NCBI RefSeq assembly: GCF_900111685.1
Contig: NZ_FOHX01000014.1
Span: forward strand, 62,001 to 126,000
Length of the DNA: 64,000 bases
Reading direction: 5' to 3'
Origin: Nonomuraea wenchangensis
Lineage (GTDB): Bacteria > Actinomycetota > Actinomycetes > Streptosporangiales > Streptosporangiaceae
Part shown: positions 58,411 to 64,000 of the stretch, one piece after another
Position numbering within the stretch: position 1 is the first letter of the stretch
How the letters are laid out: every line of letters starts with the position of its first letter
Notes under the pieces: model-generated
Databases searched by the model: none
What the model was told of the DNA's origin: nothing
What the model saw: the letters and a program-made list of their open reading frames with translations, nothing else
Position numbers and translations under genes: made by a program

Positions 58411-59487
58411 GTGCGGATCGCGATCGTCGGGCCGACTTATCCCTACAAGGGCGGCGGGGCGCAGCACACCACCGAGCTGGCGCACCGGCTGGCCGCGCTG
58501 GGGCACGACGTGGTGATCGAGTCCTGGCGGGCGCAATATCCGTCGTTCCTCTACCCGGGGCAGCAGACGATCTCCGCGCCCGAGGGCACCCCCTATCCGG
58601 CGACCGCGCGCCGGCTCGACTGGCGCCGCCCCGACGGGTGGCTGGCCGCCGGGCGGCGGATGCGCGCCGCCGACCTGGTGGTGCTGGCCGTGCTGAGCCC
58701 GGTGCAGGTCCCGGCCTACCTGGGCATCCTCGCCGGTCTCGGCCGCCGCGCCCCCGCGCTCGCCCTCTGCCACAACGTGCTGCCGCACGAGCGCAAGCCG
58801 TACGACAGGCCGCTGATGAAGGCCCTGCTCAAGCGGGTCGACGCGGTGCTCGCCCACTCCGAGGAGCAGGCCGGGCTGGCCCGGGGGCTGGCCGCCACGC
58901 CGGTCCGGGTGGCCGGGCTGCCGCCGCACCTGCCCGTGACCGGGGCGGCGGGGCCGGCCGAGGTGCGCGGGCGGTTGTTGTTCTTCGGCATGGTGCGCCC
59001 TTACAAGGGGCTCGACCTGCTGCTGCGGGCGCTGCCCGAGGGCGTGTCGCTGACCGTCGCCGGGGAGTTCTGGGGCGGGCTGGAGGAGACCGAGGCGCTG
59101 ATCCGCGAGCTCGGCCTCGGCGACCGGGTGGAGCTGCGGCCCGGCTACGTGCCCGCGGAGGACGTGCCCAAGCTGTTCGCCGCCGCCGACGCGCTCGTGC
59201 TGCCCTACCGCAGCGCCACCGCCAGCCAGAACGTGTGGCTGGCGCACGAGCACGGCGTCCCGGTGATCGCCACGCGGGTGGGCGCGCTCGCCGACCACGT
59301 CACCGACGGCGTGGACGGGCTGCTCGTCGAGCCGGGCGACGCCGGCGCGCTGCGCACGGCCATCGAGCGTTTCTACGCCTCCGGCGAGCCCGAGAGGTTG
59401 CGGTCGGGGGTCAAGGCGGTCGATCCCGAGCCGTTCTGGTCGGCGTACACGGCGGCGCTGCTCGGTGCCTCGACCGGCGCGGCCTGA
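58411..59487 (+). CDS. GT4 glycosyltransferase
   Basis: GT-B fold enzyme of 358 residues. MRIAIVGPTYPYKGGGAQHT is the glycine-rich acceptor-side loop; LLFFGMVRPYKGLDLLLRAL, VELRPGYVPAEDVPKLFAAA and the donor-site segment LVLPYRSATASQNVWLAHEH follow. GTG 58411 is 4 nt after the GtrB-like gene, so the two are co-translated. The last 115 nt overlap in antisense with the flippase-like gene on the other strand. The GT4 tail (PFWSAYTAALL) is conserved-looking, so the overlap is probably an extension of the other gene. Confidence 0.88.
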   Translation: MRIAIVGPTYPYKGGGAQHTTELAHRLAALGHDVVIESWRAQYPSFLYPGQQTISAPEGTPYPATARRLDWRRPDGWLAAGRRMRAADLVVLAVLSPVQVPAYLGILAGLGRRAPALALCHNVLPHERKPYDRPLMKALLKRVDAVLAHSEEQAGLARGLAATPVRVAGLPPHLPVTGAAGPAEVRGRLLFFGMVRPYKGLDLLLRALPEGVSLTVAGEFWGGLEETEALIRELGLGDRVELRPGYVPAEDVPKLFAAADALVLPYRSATASQNVWLAHEHGVPVIATRVGALADHVTDGVDGLLVEPGDAGALRTAIERFYASGEPERLRSGVKAVDPEPFWSAYTAALLGASTGAA

Positions 59488-60347
59488 CGGCCCAGCAGGA
59501 ACGACACGCCCGCCAGCGCGACGTCGGCCAGCGTGAACGCCAGCCGCGACACGATGGCCACCGCCAGCGCCGGCGCGGTGCCGATGACCGGCCCGAGCAC
59601 CAGCACCAGCGCGCCCTCCCTGATGCCCACGCCGGCCGGCACCACGACGGTGAGGATGCCGGTCGCCCAGGCGAAGGCGTAGGCCCCGGTGCCCGCCAGG
59701 TAGAGGTCGGTCCGGCCGGTGAGCAGCCAGATGTGCAGGCCGTAGACGAACCAGCCGAGCACCGTCCAGGCCACCGCGACGACCACGGTGCGGCCGGGCA
59801 GCACGCTCTCCAGCGGCTCCCGCCGTGCCAGGCGCAGCGCCAGGTTGAGCCCCCAGCCCAGCACCTTCGGGTGCAGGCACACGATGATCACGGGGACCAG
59901 CAGCACGAGGTACCACGCCTCGCGCACCGCCTCCAGCGAGCCCAGCGTGGCCGCGGCGATCGAGATCGCCACCCCGAGGTTGATCACCAGCCCGAGCGAG
60001 ATGGTGGCGAACGTGCGGCGCGGCGGGCTCCCGTGGTCGCGGCCGAGGTCCATCATCGCCGCGTACGCCCACACCGCGCCCGGGATGTACTTGCCGAGCT
60101 GGCCCACGAACATGATGCGCCCGGCGACCCGCAGCGGCACCCGCGTGCCGAGCCCCGCCATGATCTCCCGCCAGGCGACCAGCATGAGGAACTGGCCGAG
60201 CATCACCGCGAGGAACGACCCGAGCACCGCCCACGGCGACAGCGCGGCCAGCGCGGTGGTGGTGTCGTCCCAGTTGCGGGCCAGGCCGTAGCCGAGGAAC
60301 CCGATGGCGACCAGGGCGAGGACGATGCGCAGCAGCCGGCGGAGCAT
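59373..60347 (-). CDS. LPG_synthase_TM / flippase-like membrane protein (copy 1)
   Basis: Protein of 324 residues with about eight helices of the AglD/YbhN (UPF0104) family, integral membrane proteins related to the flippase half of MprF and often found in polysaccharide loci. Motifs are GRIMFVGQLGKYIPGAVWAY, LGLVINLGVAISIAAATLGS and VVVPAGVGIREGALVLVLGP. The C-terminal ~35 residues (APVEAPSSAAVYADQNGSGS) are hydrophilic, not conserved, and lie antisense to the end of the GT4 gene. A paralogue is encoded at 61260-62183. Probable role: lipid-linked intermediate translocation, which is inference. Confidence 0.85.
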   Translation of the reverse strand: MLRRLLRIVLALVAIGFLGYGLARNWDDTTTALAALSPWAVLGSFLAVMLGQFLMLVAWREIMAGLGTRVPLRVAGRIMFVGQLGKYIPGAVWAYAAMMDLGRDHGSPPRRTFATISLGLVINLGVAISIAAATLGSLEAVREAWYLVLLVPVIIVCLHPKVLGWGLNLALRLARREPLESVLPGRTVVVAVAWTVLGWFVYGLHIWLLTGRTDLYLAGTGAYAFAWATGILTVVVPAGVGIREGALVLVLGPVIGTAPALAVAIVSRLAFTLADVALAGVSFLLGRQAAPVEAPSSAAVYADQNGSGSTALTPDRNLSGSPEA

Positions 60348-60421
60348 TCGCTCAGGCTACGCGTGTCCCTCCCGTGAAGGCCAGAGACCCGCGTCGGACC
60401 TCAAGCCCGTCCGAAGGTGGG

Positions 60422-60427
60422 TACTGT
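60422..60427 (+). promoter_or_regulatory. Probable -10 box of the methyltransferase gene
   Basis: TACTGT ends 8 nt before GTG 60436; no ribosome binding site lies between them. Confidence 0.5.
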
Positions 60428-60435
60428 GGGGCCCC

Positions 60436-61263
60436 GTGGGGAAGCAACGCGTCGCGCAGCTCGCATACTCGGAGTTCCAGTCCGCCATGCTCGACGAGGG
60501 CAAGCGGCGGCGGAAGGCGGCGAAGATCATCGCCGTGCTGGAGCACTTCCGGGGGCCGCTCGGCGGGCTGACCGTGGCCGACATCGGCTGCTCGGCCGGC
60601 TTCATCGCCGACGAGCTGGCCCAGGCCGGCGCCAAGCACACGATGGGCGTCGACATCGACGTGCCGGGGCTGCGCAAAGCGGCCGACCGGTTCGGCGGGC
60701 GGGTGGCCTTCGTGTGCGGCGACGGCACCGCGCTGCCGTTCCCCGACGGCTCGGTGGACGTGCTGGTGTTCAACCACATCTACGAGCACGTGGTCGACCC
60801 CGACGCGGTGGTGGCCGAGATGCACCGGGTGCTGTCCGACGACGGGGTGCTCTACCTGGGGCTGGGCAACCGGCTCGGGATCATGGAGCCCCACTACAAG
60901 CTGCCGTTCCTGTCCTACCTGCCGCCCGCGCCGGCCGACCGCTACGTGCGCGCCTTCGGCCGGGCCGACCACTACTACGAACGTTTCCGCACCCGGCGCG
61001 GGCTGCGCAGGATGCTGCGGGCCTTCCACGTCTGGGACTACACCTTCCCGGTGCTGGCCACGCCCACGAAGTTCGCCGGGGGAGAGCTGTTCCCCGGCGT
61101 GCTGGGCAAGGTCGTGCGGACGGTGCTCTCCAGGACGCCGCGGGCGGTGCTGCGGCTGCTGCTGCCGGTGGTGCCGACCTACCTGTGGGTGGCGACCAAG
61201 CGACCGTCGCGGCCGGTGGGCGCGGCGCTGCCGCAGCCGCCCGAGCGGGTCCGGCCGCTGTGA
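60436..61263 (+). CDS. Class I SAM-dependent methyltransferase
   Basis: Methyltransferase of 275 residues. Motif I TVADIGCSAGFIADELAQAG binds S-adenosylmethionine, MGVDIDVPGLRKAADRF supplies the acidic residue for the ribose, and FPDGSVDVLVFNHIYEHVVD is motif IV/post-IV. The long C-terminal region (YKLPFLSYLPPAPADRYVRA and MLRAFHVWDYTFPVLATPTK) is typical of enzymes acting on lipid-linked or sugar substrates. GTG 60436 is supported by the -10 box; upstream frames lack family character. The stop overlaps the next gene's start (GTGA). Confidence 0.88.
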   Translation: MGKQRVAQLAYSEFQSAMLDEGKRRRKAAKIIAVLEHFRGPLGGLTVADIGCSAGFIADELAQAGAKHTMGVDIDVPGLRKAADRFGGRVAFVCGDGTALPFPDGSVDVLVFNHIYEHVVDPDAVVAEMHRVLSDDGVLYLGLGNRLGIMEPHYKLPFLSYLPPAPADRYVRAFGRADHYYERFRTRRGLRRMLRAFHVWDYTFPVLATPTKFAGGELFPGVLGKVVRTVLSRTPRAVLRLLLPVVPTYLWVATKRPSRPVGAALPQPPERVRPL

Positions 61264-62183
61264 AAGCCGAGGAGAGCCCGGCGGTGGCCACCGGCGAAGT
61301 CCTGCGGCGGCGTCGGCCGCAGGGGGCGCGCGGGCTGGTCCGGGTCGTGTTCCTGCTGGTCGCGCTCGGGTTCGGCGGCTGGGCGGTGGCGCGGGAGTGG
61401 GACGGCGTGGTGGCCGGGTTCGCCCGGCTGTCGGCGCCCGCGCTGGCCGGGTCGCTGGTGGCCGTGGTGGCCGCGCTGCTCGGGGCCATGCTCACCTGGC
61501 GTACGCTGCTGGCCGACCTGGGCTCGCCGCTGCCGCTCAGGCCCGCGGCCAAGGTGTTCTTCGTGGGGCAGCTCGGCAAGTACATCCCGGGCGCGCTCTG
61601 GCCGGTGCTGGCGCAGATGGAGATGGGCAGGGACCTCGGCGTGCCCAGGGCGCGCAGCGCGGCGGCGTTCTTCCTGATGATGCCGGTCCAGCTCGCCACC
61701 GGTCTGCTGGTGACGCTCGGCACGCTGGGCTGGGACCGCTACGGCTGGCTGCTGCTGGCCCTGCCGGCGCTGCTGGTGCTGCTGGAGCCCAAGGTCATCA
61801 ACGCGGTGATCGCGTTCGGGCTGCGGAAGCTGAAGCGGGAGCCACTGGAGCGGCCGCTCACCCGCCGGGGCATGCTCGCCGCGCTCGGCTGGGCGCTGGC
61901 CGGGTGGATCGCCTACGGCGTGCACCTCTACTTCGTCGTGCCGCAGGGCGGGCTGGTGTTCGCGGTGGGGGCGTTCGCGCTGTCGTGGTGCCTCGGCATC
62001 CTGACCTTCGTCGTCCCGGCGGGAGCGGGGGTGCGGGAGGTCGCCATGGTGGCGGTGCTGGCGCCGCACGTGTCCGGTGGCGCCGCCATCGCAGTGGCCC
62101 TTTCGTCCCGCATTGTCATCATTGTGGGTGACTTGATCTGCGCCGGCCTGGCGGGAATCGCGGCAAGGCGCTCCTCGGTGTGA
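61260..62183 (+). CDS. LPG_synthase_TM / flippase-like membrane protein (copy 2)
   Basis: Protein of 307 residues, about eight helices, paralogous to 59373-60347: AKVFFVGQLGKYIPGALWPV, FFLMMPVQLATGLLVTLGTL and FVVPAGAGVREVAMVAVLAP correspond to the same positions there. Both copies keep the GQLGKYIPGA motif. The GTG overlaps the methyltransferase stop by four bases, so they are translated together. The two copies, one on each side of the methyltransferase and in opposite orientation, may move different lipid-linked substrates. Confidence 0.87.
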   Translation: MKAEESPAVATGEVLRRRRPQGARGLVRVVFLLVALGFGGWAVAREWDGVVAGFARLSAPALAGSLVAVVAALLGAMLTWRTLLADLGSPLPLRPAAKVFFVGQLGKYIPGALWPVLAQMEMGRDLGVPRARSAAAFFLMMPVQLATGLLVTLGTLGWDRYGWLLLALPALLVLLEPKVINAVIAFGLRKLKREPLERPLTRRGMLAALGWALAGWIAYGVHLYFVVPQGGLVFAVGAFALSWCLGILTFVVPAGAGVREVAMVAVLAPHVSGGAAIAVALSSRIVIIVGDLICAGLAGIAARRSSV

Positions 62184-62276
62184 TTTGGACCACGATTTAG
62201 GGGACGTTGGTCATAAGCTGAACAACAGAGGGGGACGTTCAGTCCCACGTTGATCTTGAGGGGAGAAGATCTGCGT

Positions 62277-63392
62277 ATGCCTCGTGTGCTCGTCGATGCG
62301 GCGGCGGTTCCCGCCGACCGCGGCGCACTGACCCGCTACGTGGACGGGCTGGTCGCGGCCCTCCACCGGGCCGGCGCCGACGTCGCTGTCGCCTGCCAGC
62401 GCGCCGACGCCGAACGCTACCGGCGCCTGGCGCCCAGCGCGAACGTCATACCAGGGCCCGTCTCGATCACCAACCGGGCGGCCAGGCTCGCGTGGGAGCA
62501 GAGCAGCCTGCCGCTGCTCGCCCGCCAGGCCGGCGCGGACGTGATCCACGCCCCCTACTACTCGATCCCGCTCGGCTCCGGCATCCCGACCGTCGTGACG
62601 GTGCACGACGCCACCTGGTTCGCCGAGGCCGACCAGCACGGCCCACGGGCGTCGTTCTTCCGCTCGGCCACCCGCACCGCCGTGCGGCGGGCCAAGCGGG
62701 TGATCGTGCCGTCCAAGGCCACCAGGGACGAGCTCGTCCGCGTGCTGTCCGCCGACCCCACCAGCATCGACGTCGCCTACCACGGCGTCGACCTCGCGCT
62801 GTTCCACCCGCCGAGCGAGGACGAGATCCGCCGGGCCGCGCTGCGCCTCGGGCTGCACGGGCAGCCCTACGTCGCCTTCCTCGGCAACCTCGACCCGCGC
62901 AAGAACGTGCCCAACCTCATCCGCGGGTTCGCCACGGCCGTCAAGACGCTGGACAAGCCGCCCGCCCTGGTGATCGGCGGCGGCGTGCACGAGAACGACG
63001 TGGACGCCGCCTGCCGGGAGGTCGAGGCCACCGTCCGCGTCATCAGACCCGGCTACCTGCACGGGCCCGACCTGCCGGGCTTCCTCGGCGGCGCGCTCGT
63101 GGTGGCCTTCCCCTCGCGCGGCGAGGGGTTCGGGCTGCCGGTGCTGGAGGCCATGGCCTGCGGCGCGCCCGTGCTCACCACGCACCGCACCTCGCTGCCG
63201 GAGGTGGGCGGCGACGCCGTCGCCTACACCGAGCCCGACTCCGACAGCATCGCCGACGCGCTCGGCCGGCTCCTCGCCTCGGCCGAGCGGAGAAGACAGC
63301 TCCAGGAGGCGGGCCTCGCCCGCGCCCGCGAGTTCACCTGGGACGCCTCGGCCGAGGCGCACCTCAGCTCCTATCAACGCGCAATCGAATAG
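62277..63392 (+). CDS. GT4 glycosyltransferase (mannosyltransferase-like)
   Basis: GT-B fold enzyme of 371 residues. VDAAAVPADRGALTRYVDGL near the N-terminus, DVIHAPYYSIPLGSGIPTVV with VTVHD, donor-domain blocks VAFLGNLDPRKNVPNLIRGF, RPGYLHGPDLPGFLGGALVV and PSRGEGFGLPVLEAMACGAP (E-x7-E motif) characterise mannosyl-/rhamnosyl-type GT4 enzymes. ATG 62277 has GGGGAGAAG 5-7 nt upstream. It is followed after 17 nt by a nucleotidyltransferase that could provide its NDP-sugar donor, probably GDP-mannose. Confidence 0.9.
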   Translation: MPRVLVDAAAVPADRGALTRYVDGLVAALHRAGADVAVACQRADAERYRRLAPSANVIPGPVSITNRAARLAWEQSSLPLLARQAGADVIHAPYYSIPLGSGIPTVVTVHDATWFAEADQHGPRASFFRSATRTAVRRAKRVIVPSKATRDELVRVLSADPTSIDVAYHGVDLALFHPPSEDEIRRAALRLGLHGQPYVAFLGNLDPRKNVPNLIRGFATAVKTLDKPPALVIGGGVHENDVDAACREVEATVRVIRPGYLHGPDLPGFLGGALVVAFPSRGEGFGLPVLEAMACGAPVLTTHRTSLPEVGGDAVAYTEPDSDSIADALGRLLASAERRRQLQEAGLARAREFTWDASAEAHLSSYQRAIE

Positions 63393-63409
63393 TTCGGTAA
63401 CCTCACGGA

Positions 63410-64000
63410 ATGATGGAGAGCTCTTTGCCAGACCTCGAGGCGATCCTCCTGGTCGGGGGGCAGGGCACGCGCCTGCGTCCGCTGACACTGGGCACGCCCA
63501 AGCCGCTGCTGCCGACTGCCGGGGTGCCGTTCCTGGCCCACCAGTTGGCCCGTGCGCGATCGTTCGGCGTGCGCCGGATCGTCTTCGCGACCTCCTACAA
63601 GGCGTCCATGTTCGAGCCGGCCTTCGGCGACGGCGCGGCGTTCGGGCTCTCCCTCAGCTACATGACGGAGGAGACCCCCCTCGGCACCGGCGGAGCCATC
63701 CGCAACGCGGCCGAGGCGCTCACAGCGGGCCCGTCCGACCCGGTGCTCGTGCTCAACGGCGACATCCTCTCCGGGCACGACATCGGCGAACAGGTGCGCC
63801 TGCACCGCGCGCGGCAGGCCGCTGTAACGCTCCATTTGACGGAGGTGGACGATCCCTCCCGCTTCGGCTGCGTCCCGACGGACGACGACGGGCGGGTCAC
63901 GGCCTTCCTGGAGAAGACTCCCGAGCCGGTCACCAACCGCATCAACGCCGGCTGCTACGTCTTCACCCGCTCGGTCATCGACTCCATCCCCAAGGACGAG
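63410..64000 (+). CDS. NDP-sugar pyrophosphorylase (mannose-1-phosphate guanylyltransferase-like), 3' end outside window
   Basis: Frame open from ATG 63410 (or ATG 63413) to the right edge, 197 codons visible. EAILLVGGQGTRLRPLTLGT contains the nucleotide-binding GGxGTRLRPLT motif, PKPLLPTAGVPFLAHQL follows, then TEETPLGTGGAIRN, VLVLNGDILSG with the metal-binding Asp, FLEKTPEP and NAGCYVFTRSVID. This is the ManB/ManC-type sugar nucleotidyltransferase family; relatives in actinomycetes make GDP-mannose. The C-terminal part, often a left-handed beta-helix, is missing, so the exact subtype cannot be fixed. Confidence 0.9.
   Translation, partial: MMESSLPDLEAILLVGGQGTRLRPLTLGTPKPLLPTAGVPFLAHQLARARSFGVRRIVFATSYKASMFEPAFGDGAAFGLSLSYMTEETPLGTGGAIRNAAEALTAGPSDPVLVLNGDILSGHDIGEQVRLHRARQAAVTLHLTEVDDPSRFGCVPTDDDGRVTAFLEKTPEPVTNRINAGCYVFTRSVIDSIPKDE

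Noticed and set aside
1..64000. CRISPR arrays, rRNA genes, insertion sequences with terminal repeats
   Set aside because: No regularly spaced repeats, no rRNA signatures and no transposase genes were seen.

Overview
The window is about 72% GC, uses many GTG and TTG starts, and carries actinomycete families throughout: XRE regulators with small partner genes, a transmembrane Ser/Thr kinase, LytR-CpsA-Psr (LCP) ligases and a FadE25-like dehydrogenase beside purE and purK. It is chromosomal DNA of a filamentous actinobacterium, most likely a Streptosporangiaceae/Nonomuraea-type organism. The genus is my inference from gene content. No rRNA, complete tRNA or CRISPR array is visible.

Layout. 1-6.8 kb is core chromosome: the 3' part of a sensor kinase, gtrA, purK, purE, a GNAT pseudogene with an internal deletion, ugd and an acyl-CoA dehydrogenase. 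6.9-10.4 kb is accessory: a DUF4240 gene, a complete tyrosine integrase, a lower-GC gap, a solitary HsdR-N/PD-(D/E)XK-like nuclease and a 43-nt 3' fragment of tRNA-Thr(TGU), which reads as an attachment-site scar. 10.4-32.7 kb holds regulators with enzyme partners: an SDR remnant, a CPFC flavoprotein facing an AraC regulator, an XRE regulator with two small genes (one with an internal stop), a five-gene oxidoreductase operon ending in a TetR gene, a TetR gene facing a membrane protein across a perfect 16-bp palindrome, a YhiM/DUF2776 protein, a STAND NTPase with a duplicated C-terminal module, a Ser/Thr kinase and several lipoproteins.

32.7-64 kb is mainly cell-envelope glycopolymer biosynthesis: two LCP proteins, a TagF-like polyol-phosphate transferase, an IspD/TarI-type cytidylyltransferase, two CDP-alcohol phosphotransferases with a sugar or polyol nucleotidyltransferase and a glycerol-1-phosphate-dehydrogenase-like enzyme, several GT2 and GT4 glycosyltransferases, two large membrane proteins resembling lipid-linked glycosyltransferases, two flippase-like (LPG_synthase_TM) proteins, a membrane acyltransferase and an NDP-sugar pyrophosphorylase cut by the right edge.

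The most notable locus lies inside that envelope region: a tight five-gene operon at 38426-42500 that looks like a bacterial ubiquitin-like conjugation pathway. It encodes (1) a membrane-anchored protein whose C-terminus has an E2-like block CLDL-x4-WSP-x2-T with the spacing of eukaryotic E2 enzymes, (2) a JAB/JAMM peptidase with intact HxH...SxxD, (3) a second, stand-alone E2-like protein, (4) a 62-residue protein in the place where a modifier would be expected but with no C-terminal GG, and (5) an E1/ThiF-like adenylating enzyme. ATGA overlaps or gaps of 14-16 nt link the genes. Two E2-like proteins, a membrane anchor and a non-canonical small partner make it unlike the Bil (BilABCD) and CBASS Cap2/Cap3 arrangements I know.
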